Assembly: GCA_015061915.1 (NCBI GenBank)
Contig: SUVR01000004.1
Span: 124,001-188,000 of the forward strand
Direction of reading: 5' to 3'
DNA from: Lentisphaerota bacterium
Lineage (GTDB): Bacteria; Verrucomicrobiota; Lentisphaeria; Victivallales; UBA1829
Length of the DNA stretch: 64,000 bases
Position numbers and translations under genes: made by a program. Shown here piece by piece: positions 26,147 to 34,315 of this stretch. The notes beneath the pieces were generated by a model, which searched no databases, was not told where the DNA came from, and saw only the letters and a program-made list of their open reading frames with translations. How positions within the stretch are numbered: position 1 is the stretch's first letter; each line of letters begins with the position of its first letter.

Positions 26147-26683
26147 ATGAAAAAATTTTCATTACGCCGCTTATATTTCAAGGTAATGCAGCAGGAGGGA
26201 ACGCCGGAAAGCGTTGGCAGAGGCATTGCCATCGGGCTTTTTATCGGCTTTATTCTGCCGATCGGAACACAGACATTCCCAGCCCTGTTTCTTGCTTTTC
26301 TTTTCAAGGCAAACAAAGCGCTGACCTGGCTGTTCACCTGCGTTTCCAATCCGGCATCGATCTTTATTCTGTATCCGATCCAATGTTATACGGGCAGTCT
26401 GCTGATTTTGCGCCCGATGAGTTTTGCCGATCTGAACGATAAATTCGGTGCGATCGTGCAGGCAGAAGGCATAAAGGAAGTGGCACTTGCATTCTGGAAT
26501 CTGGGCAGTGAGATCATGATCACCTTTTTTGTCGGCGGTCTGTTCTACGGCACGATCCTTGCCATTTCCGGCTACTGGCTCGGCTCCCGTCTGGTACGCC
26601 TTTACCGGGCACGGAAAGAAAAGAAACGCCAGGAACGGCGTCTCAACGCATCCGGGCGACAGGGAGCTGGACCTTCAATCTGA
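26147..26683 (+). CDS. DUF2062-domain membrane protein
   Basis: A 178-residue protein with the DUF2062 signature early on (QEGTPESVGRGIAIGLFIGF, PIGTQTFPALFLAFLF, NKALTWLFTCVSNP) and two to three hydrophobic hairpins, then a basic C-terminal tail (RARKEKKRQERRL). Members are often found beside envelope or glycosyltransferase genes; the function is unknown. The start 26147 has GAGAAAGAG upstream. Its end overlaps the end of the convergent TRIC-like gene by 41 bases. Confidence 0.85.
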   Translation: MKKFSLRRLYFKVMQQEGTPESVGRGIAIGLFIGFILPIGTQTFPALFLAFLFKANKALTWLFTCVSNPASIFILYPIQCYTGSLLILRPMSFADLNDKFGAIVQAEGIKEVALAFWNLGSEIMITFFVGGLFYGTILAISGYWLGSRLVRLYRARKEKKRQERRLNASGRQGAGPSI

Positions 26684-27260
26684 TAGCAGCGATGCGTATT
26701 CCGGAGACAAAGATCATCACGGGAATGAACCGGAAAAACAGGGGAAACGCAGTCCATTTTGTCAGGATATAAAACAGGATCCCGCCCAACAGAGATGCCG
26801 TTGCATAAAAATCACTGGTCAGGATCACGGGAATCTTTCTTGCCATAATATCCCGGATCACGCCCCCGCCGACGGCAGTAAAGACCCCGGTCAGGATGAT
26901 CCCGATAAATTCCAGCCCGAACTCCGCACCTTTTGCGGCACCCAGCGCCGTAAAAACGCCCAAACCGACCGCATCCAGCAGCATAATGAGGCGTCGTTCC
27001 GCCTGAAAAAATCTTGCATAAAAGAAAACGATCAGCCCCACAATAATACAGGAAATGAGGTAGGTTTCATCCTGGAGCGCAGCAACCGGCTGGGCTCCGA
27101 TAATGGTATCCCGCATCATACCGCCCCCGACGCCCACGGTACAGGCGAACACGACCACCCCCAGCAGATCCAATTTCAACCGGACCCCACGGACTGCTCC
27201 GGTAATGGCAAAAATCACCGTTCCGAGCAAGTCAAAAAGGTACATGATCTGCTGTTCCAC
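26643..27260 (-). CDS. TRIC-like cation channel family protein (UPF0126/YicG)
   Basis: A 205-residue membrane protein made of two homologous three-helix halves, as in bacterial TRIC channels. Each half carries the glycine-rich GGG motif and a following RD (GVGGGMMRDTIIG at about 45-57 and AVGGGVIRDIMARK at about 128-141). It may pass K+ or other small cations. It is the last gene of the nrdR-led operon. Confidence 0.9.
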   Translation of the reverse strand: MEQQIMYLFDLLGTVIFAITGAVRGVRLKLDLLGVVVFACTVGVGGGMMRDTIIGAQPVAALQDETYLISCIIVGLIVFFYARFFQAERRLIMLLDAVGLGVFTALGAAKGAEFGLEFIGIILTGVFTAVGGGVIRDIMARKIPVILTSDFYATASLLGGILFYILTKWTAFPLFFRFIPVMIFVSGIRIAAIRLKVQLPVARMR

Positions 27261-27278
27261 AATGTTTCCTTTCGTTTT

Positions 27279-28280
27279 TTATTGTGCAGTCTCATAAAGA
27301 GAGCGCCAGTTTTTCACGCGAAGCAGCACATTATTTACCAGGGACTCATAGAAAAAATAAAGGTCGTTCATATGATAAACGCCTTTTCCCAAAGCGGTTT
27401 CCTTCGTCCATTTTGATTCGGGCAGATCCACGATCAGTGCACCTTTTTCCGGATCGATCACAGCACCGCAGTAATTCGGAAAACGTTCCAGCTTTCCGGT
27501 CTTATAGTCATAGAACACAGCACCGGGGTTCTCGCCGGCAGAGGCAGGAGTGGCATCCGTTTTCCAGTTCAGGGGATTGATGCAATAGGTTCCCTTCCCC
27601 GTAAAAACAGAATTTTTGCAGTCTTTGCTCTGGGTATTCCATGAGATCACAACGCCGACATCGCCAGCCTCTTTTGCGAAAGGCAGTTTTGCACCGGCGG
27701 CATTTTTTTTGAACGGCATACCGATCAGATATGCGGCAACGAAACCGTGATCCGGCATAATGTTTCCATTCATCAGCAGGACCATTGCCAGATCCATAGC
27801 CCCCTGACTGTGTCCGAGGAGGATGTAAGGACGGCCGTGGTTCAAGTGGGTCAGATAATAATGGAAAGCCTCAATGGCATCCGCCACACCGGTAGCGCTG
27901 GAATCTGCCATTGCAGGTGGGGTTTTGATCTCATCTTCTGACGTCAGAGGTCCCTGCAACTCCTTCATACAGCGGTAAAATTCAAGCTGACGGACATAGG
28001 GACAGTAGAGGTTCGCCACATTTTTGAAACCGGAAAGCTGTGCCTGAACAAAGGGAATGACTTTTGCTTTGGTCTTTTCATCCCATTGCATCAGCGGGGT
28101 GTTTTTATCCGCCACCAGAGTCGGATAAATGTAAAAAACATCGAATCCTTTGTCCGCTTTTGCTGCAGGAGTGTAAATTGCCCAGTTTGCCGGATTGGTA
28201 TAATCAATGGGCGGCAGAGGTGCGGCGGCGTTCAGGAGAAACGCACCGATCAGTAAAACGGAACACAGGATTTTTTTCAT
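27279..28280 (-). CDS. Exported DUF3089 alpha/beta-hydrolase
   Basis: A 333-residue protein with a signal peptide (MKKILCSVLLIGAFLLNAAA) and the DUF3089 pattern: DVFYIYPTL at the start, the nucleophile elbow LLGHSQGAMDLAMVL, AAYLIGMPF and a late YCINPLNWKTD. The Ser in GHSQG is the likely nucleophile; the late conserved His region is VYHMNDLYFF. It probably hydrolyses an ester, but the substrate is unknown. It lies six bases after hpt. Confidence 0.85.
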   Translation of the reverse strand: MKKILCSVLLIGAFLLNAAAPLPPIDYTNPANWAIYTPAAKADKGFDVFYIYPTLVADKNTPLMQWDEKTKAKVIPFVQAQLSGFKNVANLYCPYVRQLEFYRCMKELQGPLTSEDEIKTPPAMADSSATGVADAIEAFHYYLTHLNHGRPYILLGHSQGAMDLAMVLLMNGNIMPDHGFVAAYLIGMPFKKNAAGAKLPFAKEAGDVGVVISWNTQSKDCKNSVFTGKGTYCINPLNWKTDATPASAGENPGAVFYDYKTGKLERFPNYCGAVIDPEKGALIVDLPESKWTKETALGKGVYHMNDLYFFYESLVNNVLLRVKNWRSLYETAQ

Positions 28281-28285
28281 AGCTT

Positions 28286-28813
28286 TTATTCTTCCTCCAC
28301 GACCCGGATATCCGGGAGATTGCGGTATTTTTCATAGGAATCAAGACCATAGCCGATCACATAAAGATCGGGGACCGTGAAGCCGGACCAGTCTGCCTCC
28401 AGTTTCCGTGCGGGTTTGGAGGGATCCAGTTCCTTGGTCAGCAGCACACAGGTCCGGACGGAAAGGGCGCCTTTGGTGTAGAAATATTCGGTCATTTCCT
28501 TCAGTGTCCTGCCGGTATCCAGGATGTCATCGACCAGCAGCAGATGTCTTCCTTCGACCGGCAGTTTGAGGGAACTGCGCTGTGTCAGTTTTCCGCTGGA
28601 AGCATCGTTTTCATAGGAAGCCGCTGCAAGGGAATCGATGAAAAGGTCATCTTTTTCGATTGCTCTTGCGAGGTCTGCGGCAAAGATCATCGCTCCATTC
28701 ATCATTGGGATCACAGTCAACGGTTGATCTTTGTAAAATTCCGTCAGGCTGAAACCGAGTTGATCCACCCGTTCTGCGATTTGTTTTCGCGTAAAAAGGA
28801 TGCGCTGTTTCAT
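28286..28813 (-). CDS. hpt: Hypoxanthine phosphoribosyltransferase
   Basis: A 175-residue type I phosphoribosyltransferase for purine salvage, joining hypoxanthine or guanine to PRPP. The PRPP-binding motif LLLVDDILDTGRTLKEM is at about 94-110 with the two acidic residues. Upstream are IPMMNGAMIFAADL and the flexible-loop region (YENDASSGKL). The base-binding end shows DLYVIGYGLD. Length is normal. It follows the ATP-cone gene by nine bases. Confidence 0.93.
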   Translation of the reverse strand: MKQRILFTRKQIAERVDQLGFSLTEFYKDQPLTVIPMMNGAMIFAADLARAIEKDDLFIDSLAAASYENDASSGKLTQRSSLKLPVEGRHLLLVDDILDTGRTLKEMTEYFYTKGALSVRTCVLLTKELDPSKPARKLEADWSGFTVPDLYVIGYGLDSYEKYRNLPDIRVVEEE

Positions 28814-28822
28814 TATATTTCC

Positions 28823-29809
28823 TTAAGTACAAGTAAGTTTAAATGGAAAACGAGTCAATTCTGCTGCGAACGTTTTACAGAGCTGAACGGCACACCGTTC
28901 CTGTGCTTCCGTAGAGTTGCACCCCATCCAATCTCTGGTGAACACACTGGCATCCATCAGGTTGAGCAGGATTTTCACGGGGATATCGGCTTCATTTCCG
29001 CGTTGGTGAAAGATCTCATCCGTGATCAGGCAAAGTTCATCCGCCGCCTTTGCGATCTGAACAAAGGCAGGTGCTAAAGCCAACTCGGTCAGGGGAGCGA
29101 TCAAATTGTAATGAGTTGCGATCCCGGTCAACCGGAGCTCCAGCCTCAAAGCGGGAAAGATCCGGAGATTGATTTTGCTGATCATAAGGATGCGCTGGTC
29201 AAAACAGAACCGGTTTTCGGGAGAAACTCTTGCGATGAGCTGCTCCGGTGCAATAGTGCAATCTTTGTCCGGATCGAAATCCGGCTGCATGATGTTAAAG
29301 GCAACCTTTCCGGCAGCGACCGCCTGAAAATGGCGTGCAAGTTCCAATGCGAGCTGGGGGCTGGAATCGTCAGCCCCGATGGACTTCATCGTATGATAAA
29401 CTTTTTCTGCAATCCGGTCCAGATTATCGCCGTAGACTTCCAGGTTTTCCTCCAGAAAGCAACGGATCCGATCCAGCGGGATACGCACAAGTCCGCCATT
29501 TACAACAACTTCCCGCCGATACTCCTCTGCTGCTTTCCGAAAACCTGCCCCGGTCAGGATCCGACAGATCAGGTCATCCAGCACTTCGCTCTTGATACAG
29601 GGGGGATGTTCCCGGTCTTCGCTGCGGAACTTGTTGAGCAGGATCATTTCCGTGGCGCCGGCAATATCTCTGGCGATGGAAAGTTCTTTGGTGTCCAGGT
29701 GTGCAGCAAGCAATTTTTCCAGACGCCGCTGCAGTTCCATCTGATCGAACGGCACAGCGCGCCCGTCCGGAGAGAGAATCAAAATGGAATGTTCACCGAT
29801 GCGGATCAT
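28823..29809 (-). CDS. ATP-cone domain protein with unknown C-terminal domain
   Basis: A 328-residue protein. Residues 10-100 match an ATP-cone: ILSPDGRAVPFDQMELQRRL at the start, a middle helix, then IKSEVLDDLICRILTGAGF and AAEEYRRE. ATP-cones sense ATP/dATP in ribonucleotide reductases and NrdR. The remaining 230 residues do not look like a reductase (no active-site Cys pattern or glycyl-radical motif) and I recognise no family. The C-terminal part is predicted mixed alpha/beta. It shares an operon with nrdR and hpt, which supports a nucleotide-sensing role; this is inference. Confidence 0.75.
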   Translation of the reverse strand: MIRIGEHSILILSPDGRAVPFDQMELQRRLEKLLAAHLDTKELSIARDIAGATEMILLNKFRSEDREHPPCIKSEVLDDLICRILTGAGFRKAAEEYRREVVVNGGLVRIPLDRIRCFLEENLEVYGDNLDRIAEKVYHTMKSIGADDSSPQLALELARHFQAVAAGKVAFNIMQPDFDPDKDCTIAPEQLIARVSPENRFCFDQRILMISKINLRIFPALRLELRLTGIATHYNLIAPLTELALAPAFVQIAKAADELCLITDEIFHQRGNEADIPVKILLNLMDASVFTRDWMGCNSTEAQERCAVQLCKTFAAELTRFPFKLTCT

Positions 29810-29828
29810 ATTTTTTATATCTCCCCTG

Positions 29829-31640
29829 TCAGAAAAGATCCGGTTTATTTTTCAGCAGATCCCGGTAACGGTCAAAGACCCCGGACTTACTGACAAAGCC
29901 ATAGTACATCCCGTTCCGCACGACCGGCAGATTCCAAAGGCGGCAGGATTCAAAAAGTTTTGTGGCATCTCCCAGGGAATCGGAATATTCCAGTACCGGT
30001 CCGGTGGGTGACATAATGTCGTAGGCGAGCGCCACATCATACAGCTGATCATCCAGCAGGAAGGGGCGGATATTATCCAGAGTGACCAGCCCGACAAGTT
30101 TGTTATCCGTATCCACCACCGGGAAAATATTACGTGTGCTGTGCATGAATGCAGCCAGAAGCGAACGCAATGTATCATCCTGACGAACGACGGTAAAGTT
30201 CTTTTCCGCCAGCTCCCCGACAGTCAGATATTCCATTGCGGCAACATCTTTGTTCTGCTCCGGAGTACCGCCGCGCATGGCGATCATACTTTTGTAAACA
30301 TTGTAGCGGGAAAGTTTCCGGCAGATGAAACAGGAAAGGCTTGCCACGATCATCAGGGGTACAAAAAGTTTATAACCGCCGGTGATCTCCGCAATCAGGA
30401 AGATCCCGGTCATCGGAGCGTGCATCACACCGGCAAGGACCCCACCCATACCGACAGCAATAAAGTTCTTTTCGCTGATTCCTTCCCATCCGGGCAGAGA
30501 AGCCATACGGATCAACCGGGCAGAGAAAAAGCCGAGAAACGCCCCCATAAACATAGATGGTGCAAAAATACCGCCGTCACCGCCGCTTTCCACGCCGACC
30601 GGTGAGATCGCAGCCTTCAACAAGACCAGGAACCCGATCAACGCAAGGAAAACCCATTTGTATTCAAAGAGAAAGGCAGCAGGACTTCCGGTGAGGATCC
30701 GGGTCTCATTGCCGTTCAACAGATCATTCACAAAACCATACCCTTCCCCGCGAAGCATCGGGAAGATCAGGAAGATAATGTAGAGGATCAAGGCGCCGAT
30801 CACACCTTTGACCCACACATTTTTCAGTGGCTCAAATCGCTTTGCAATGCCGCAGGAAGTCTTGATCACAAACGCAGAAACAACACCGGCAAGGATGCCA
30901 AGCATAATGTAATACGGCAAATTCTGCATACTCCAGCCCGTGACCTGGATCATAAAGGTGTGGCTGGGATAGATCAGTTCCGCAACAACCGCAGCAATGG
31001 CAGAGGAGATCAGCATCGGTACCAGCGCCGGGATCGAAAATTCCGGCAACAGGATCTCACAGGCAAACAGTGCGCCGGCAACCGGGCTGTTGAACACAGC
31101 AGAAATCCCTGCACCACCACCGCAGGCAAGCAGAAGCGTACGGCTTTCTCTCCCGAGATGAAACAGTTTTGCGAAGTTGGAACCGATAGCGGAACCGGTC
31201 AGAGCAATGGGCGCTTCCAAACCGGCAGAAACACCGCATCCGACCGAAATCCCGCTGGTGATAATGTGGGAATAAGTCTTCTCCACCGGGATCTCACTGG
31301 TGCCGTTGGAGGCAGATGTAATCACGCCGGCAAGACTCTTTTCGTAAGGTTTCCGGATCCAGAAGCGGACAAAAAGGATACAGAGAAAAATCCCCAACGC
31401 CGGCAATGCAGGGAGCAGATAAGTAGTCCACATTCCACCCGGCAGCATCCCGGTGGAGGTGTGATGGACCAGTTCACAGAAGTAACGGAGCAGAACAGCA
31501 GCCAGCCCGGACATCACCCCAACCACACAGCAGAGCAGGAGGATGTAGTTTTTTTCTCCCAGGGCACCGCGCAACACAACGGAGCCAGTCCGCATGGACG
31601 TAAAAGAACTGAAAATATGCTGAATCTTCTGCCGGATCAT
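29829..31640 (-). CDS. ClC-type chloride channel/antiporter with two CBS domains
   Basis: A 603-residue protein with about ten membrane helices (30-455) of the ClC family, followed by two CBS domains (about 475-600; FPVVDTDNKLVGLVTLDNIRPF, LPVVRNGMYYGFVSKSGVF). The selectivity segment reads CGVSAGLEAPIALTG at about 135-149, keeping the gating Glu but as GLEAP instead of the usual GREGP. GGDGGIFAPSMF matches the GxFxP motif. It probably exchanges Cl- for H+ or conducts an anion. It overlaps nrdR by four bases. Confidence 0.9.
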   Translation of the reverse strand: MIRQKIQHIFSSFTSMRTGSVVLRGALGEKNYILLLCCVVGVMSGLAAVLLRYFCELVHHTSTGMLPGGMWTTYLLPALPALGIFLCILFVRFWIRKPYEKSLAGVITSASNGTSEIPVEKTYSHIITSGISVGCGVSAGLEAPIALTGSAIGSNFAKLFHLGRESRTLLLACGGGAGISAVFNSPVAGALFACEILLPEFSIPALVPMLISSAIAAVVAELIYPSHTFMIQVTGWSMQNLPYYIMLGILAGVVSAFVIKTSCGIAKRFEPLKNVWVKGVIGALILYIIFLIFPMLRGEGYGFVNDLLNGNETRILTGSPAAFLFEYKWVFLALIGFLVLLKAAISPVGVESGGDGGIFAPSMFMGAFLGFFSARLIRMASLPGWEGISEKNFIAVGMGGVLAGVMHAPMTGIFLIAEITGGYKLFVPLMIVASLSCFICRKLSRYNVYKSMIAMRGGTPEQNKDVAAMEYLTVGELAEKNFTVVRQDDTLRSLLAAFMHSTRNIFPVVDTDNKLVGLVTLDNIRPFLLDDQLYDVALAYDIMSPTGPVLEYSDSLGDATKLFESCRLWNLPVVRNGMYYGFVSKSGVFDRYRDLLKNKPDLF

Positions 31641-32104
31641 TTTTTACCGTTTTTCCCGGACCCGAATGTACGGATCTCGTTGATAAATTCATCCACATCC
31701 TGAAAGTCCCGGTAAACGGAGGCAAAACGCACATACGCCACCTTATCCAGCTCCCGCAGATGCCGCATAATAAAATTCCCGATATCGGCAGCAGGAACTT
31801 CCCGGTCATAAGAGGCTTCAATGTCCGACACGACCTTGCGGACGAGCGAATCGATCTCCTCCTGACTGATATTCCGTTTCCAGCAGGCTTTTTCCACCCC
31901 CCGCCGGATCTTTTCAGAGTCCAGATCCTGCCGGGTCTGATCACGCTTGACCACTTTCAACTCCACTTGAATGATCTCCTCGTGGGTCGTAAAACGATGA
32001 CCGCAGGAAAGACATTCCCGGCGGCGCCGGATCCCGGCACCATCACGAATGGATCTGGAGTCAACAACTTTGTCATCCGGAAAACTGCATCTTGGACAAC
32101 GCAT
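31637..32104 (-). CDS. nrdR: Ribonucleotide reductase regulator NrdR
   Basis: A 155-residue repressor that senses dATP/ATP and binds NrdR boxes before reductase genes. The zinc finger is CPRC (3-6) with CLSC (31-34), inside VVDSRSIRDGAGIRRRRECL. The ATP-cone follows (VKRDQTRQDLDSEKIRRGV to VAYVRFASVYRDF). Length and motifs are typical. It is first in an operon with a ClC channel, an ATP-cone protein, hpt and two others; no reductase gene is nearby. I did not find a clear NrdR-box pair upstream. Confidence 0.95.
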   Translation of the reverse strand: MRCPRCSFPDDKVVDSRSIRDGAGIRRRRECLSCGHRFTTHEEIIQVELKVVKRDQTRQDLDSEKIRRGVEKACWKRNISQEEIDSLVRKVVSDIEASYDREVPAADIGNFIMRHLRELDKVAYVRFASVYRDFQDVDEFINEIRTFGSGKNGKK

Positions 32105-32157
32105 AGTATCAAAAACCCTTCTGTCTGGTAGTATTCATATAAAATCTCGTAAAACAT

Positions 32158-32186
32158 AATATAATACTAAAAGTCCTTTTTTTCAA
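32158..32186 (-). promoter_or_regulatory. nrdR operon promoter
   Basis: TTGAAA (32181-32186), 17 bases, TATATT (32158-32163), reading leftwards about 55 bases before nrdR. Confidence 0.7.
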
Positions 32187-32197
32187 GGAAACACACC

Positions 32198-32225
32198 TTG
32201 AAACGGCAGAAAAATATGCTAAATT
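32198..32225 (+). promoter_or_regulatory. Promoter of GH20-like gene
   Basis: TTGAAA (32198-32203), 16 bases, TAAATT (32220-32225), back to back with the nrdR promoter. Confidence 0.55.
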
Positions 32226-32279
32226 GAATGATTGAGATTTTTACGGCAGAAGATCAACCATCGAAAGGCACTACGCATT

Positions 32280-34184
32280 ATGGCAGAAAAGAAAAAAGTC
32301 TCTCCGGCATCAACTTTCAGCTGGTGCGCCAAAACAACTCCGAAAGAACTGACATCCCCCCTGAAGGTCCTCTCCGGCAGATACCCGGCACTGACCGATA
32401 AAAAAGGCGGACTCAAGCTGGGATTCAAGAAAGGCGGCAAAGCCTCGGAATGCAGCGCAAAACAAACCGGAGACACGATTACGATCACCTATAACAAGCC
32501 CAATATGGCACTCCGTATGGTGGGGGCTGTTCTTTCCGGGTCCATTCCCGAAAAAGCGGATTACTGCCCCTTTGAAATGTTCGGGGTCATGATCGACTGC
32601 TCCCGTGACGCCGTGATGACCGTTGATTATATGAAGACGTATCTGGACCGTCTTGCAATCCTCGGCTACAACATGGTAATGCTTTATACGGAAGAGACTT
32701 ACAAAATTGAAGGCGAACCGTTCTTCGGTGCTATGCGCGGGGCTTACACGCCGGAAGAGATCAAGGAGATCGATAAATATGCCGCCAGTCTCGGCATTGA
32801 AATGATCCCCTGCATCCAGACGCTGGGACACCTGGATCAGATGTTCCGCTGGGCGCATTATGACAGCGTGCGGGACATCCACGGAATCCTGCTGGTGGAT
32901 GAACCGAAGACCTATGAACTCATCGAAAAAATGCTCGTCACCTGGAAGAAGACTGTCCGCAGCCGCCGGATCCACCTGGGTATGGATGAAGCCCACGGCG
33001 TCGGCACCGGAAAATTCAAAGATCTGCACGGCAAGGAATCCCCGTTCAACATCATCAACCGTCACCTGAAAAAAGTGGTGGAACTGTGCAAGAAACACGG
33101 GTTCGAGCCGATGATGTGGTCCGATATGTATTTCCGCTGCGGCAGCAAAACGAATGACTACTACGACAGGGAATGTGTCATTCCGGAAGAAGTCATCAAA
33201 GATATTCCCAAAGAAGTGGAACTGGTCTATTGGGATTATTATCACGAAGATAAAGAATTTTACGCCGACTGGATCGCACGCCATCGTGCCATGAAAAAAG
33301 AACCCATTATGGCAAGCGGCGTCTGGACCTGGAGCAAGTTCTGGTACGAACACTACTACACCCGTATGACCGTCCCCCCGTGCATCGAAGCGTGCCGGGA
33401 AGCCAAGCTCAAAGACGTTGTCTTCACCATGTGGGGCGATGGCGGCGGATACTGCGATTATGACAGTGCTTTCGCCGGTCTGGCGTTTGCTGCCGAGTAC
33501 GCTTTCACCGGAAAAGCCGATGAGTCCGTGCTGGAAGAACGCATGAGCGCTCTCTTCAACGGGTCCAGTTACAGCGATATTCTTCTGCTTGCCAACTGCT
33601 GCTATGCCAATTTCCCGCCTATGCTGTGGGATGACCCCCTGATGCTGATCTATATCGGCGGATTCATTGCCGAAAAGGAAAATGCCCGTACCTACGAGCT
33701 GCAGTACAACTACAAAACCGTGGTTGCTGAACTGCAGGCGGCGGCGAAAAAACTGGCAAAGGCGAAGAAAGTCGGCGATGCCGGCAGTATTCCTTACGCC
33801 AGGGCGTTTACCGATATGATGCTCGCCAAACTGGAATATGCCGGTGCTGTGATCGACGCCTATCAGAAAAAGAACAACAGGAAGGCTGTCAAGGCAGTGA
33901 TCCCCATGCTGGAAACTTATCGCAAACACCTCAAAAAGTTCATTGCGGAGTTCCGTGCAATGTGGTTCCGCCACAACAAGCCCTGCGGTCTGGAATCGAT
34001 CCAGATCCGTCTTGCCGGACAGCTCGCACGGACGGAAGAAGCCCTCATCCGCCTCAACGAGTTTGCTGCAGGAAAAGCAGAGAGCATCCCGGAACTGGAT
34101 GACCTGCTCCAGATCCGGAACGATCTGCATATGCGCTGGGCGTCCTGGCATCAGACCGCTCTCGGAACCACGATTTTTAACTGA
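32280..34184 (+). CDS. GH20-like beta-N-acetylhexosaminidase
   Basis: A 634-residue protein without a signal peptide, so probably cytoplasmic. The barrel begins with FEMFGVMIDCSRDAVMTVDY, and the catalytic Asp-Glu pair is in RIHLGMDEAHGVGTG (D236, E237), very like the GcnA branch of GH20. The later barrel part has MMWSDMYFRC, ELVYWDYYH, ASGVWTWSKFW and VVFTMWGDGGGY. GH20 enzymes remove terminal GlcNAc/GalNAc with help from the substrate acetamido group. The C-terminal 180 residues are helical. The start at 32280 (MAEKKK) is chosen because GAAAGG lies 11 bases before it. A bidirectional terminator follows. Confidence 0.82.
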   Translation: MAEKKKVSPASTFSWCAKTTPKELTSPLKVLSGRYPALTDKKGGLKLGFKKGGKASECSAKQTGDTITITYNKPNMALRMVGAVLSGSIPEKADYCPFEMFGVMIDCSRDAVMTVDYMKTYLDRLAILGYNMVMLYTEETYKIEGEPFFGAMRGAYTPEEIKEIDKYAASLGIEMIPCIQTLGHLDQMFRWAHYDSVRDIHGILLVDEPKTYELIEKMLVTWKKTVRSRRIHLGMDEAHGVGTGKFKDLHGKESPFNIINRHLKKVVELCKKHGFEPMMWSDMYFRCGSKTNDYYDRECVIPEEVIKDIPKEVELVYWDYYHEDKEFYADWIARHRAMKKEPIMASGVWTWSKFWYEHYYTRMTVPPCIEACREAKLKDVVFTMWGDGGGYCDYDSAFAGLAFAAEYAFTGKADESVLEERMSALFNGSSYSDILLLANCCYANFPPMLWDDPLMLIYIGGFIAEKENARTYELQYNYKTVVAELQAAAKKLAKAKKVGDAGSIPYARAFTDMMLAKLEYAGAVIDAYQKKNNRKAVKAVIPMLETYRKHLKKFIAEFRAMWFRHNKPCGLESIQIRLAGQLARTEEALIRLNEFAAGKAESIPELDDLLQIRNDLHMRWASWHQTALGTTIFN

Positions 34185-34257
34185 TCGTTTCCAGAGGTGG
34201 TGCGAAAAAAATTCCCCGTACCACATTTTATAATCAATTATCGCTATAAGCGGATAA

Positions 34258-34291
34258 AAAAATCCCGGTCCGGTAACGGATCGGGATTTTT
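34258..34291. terminator. Bidirectional terminator
   Basis: AAAAATCCCG (34258-34267) pairs with CGGGATTTTT (34282-34291), with an inner TCCG-GTAA-CGGA stem. The A-run and T-run serve the convergent GH20-like and FAD-oxidoreductase genes. Confidence 0.88.
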
Positions 34292-34315
34292 ACGCATTGA
34301 CAAGGATAGATCAGA

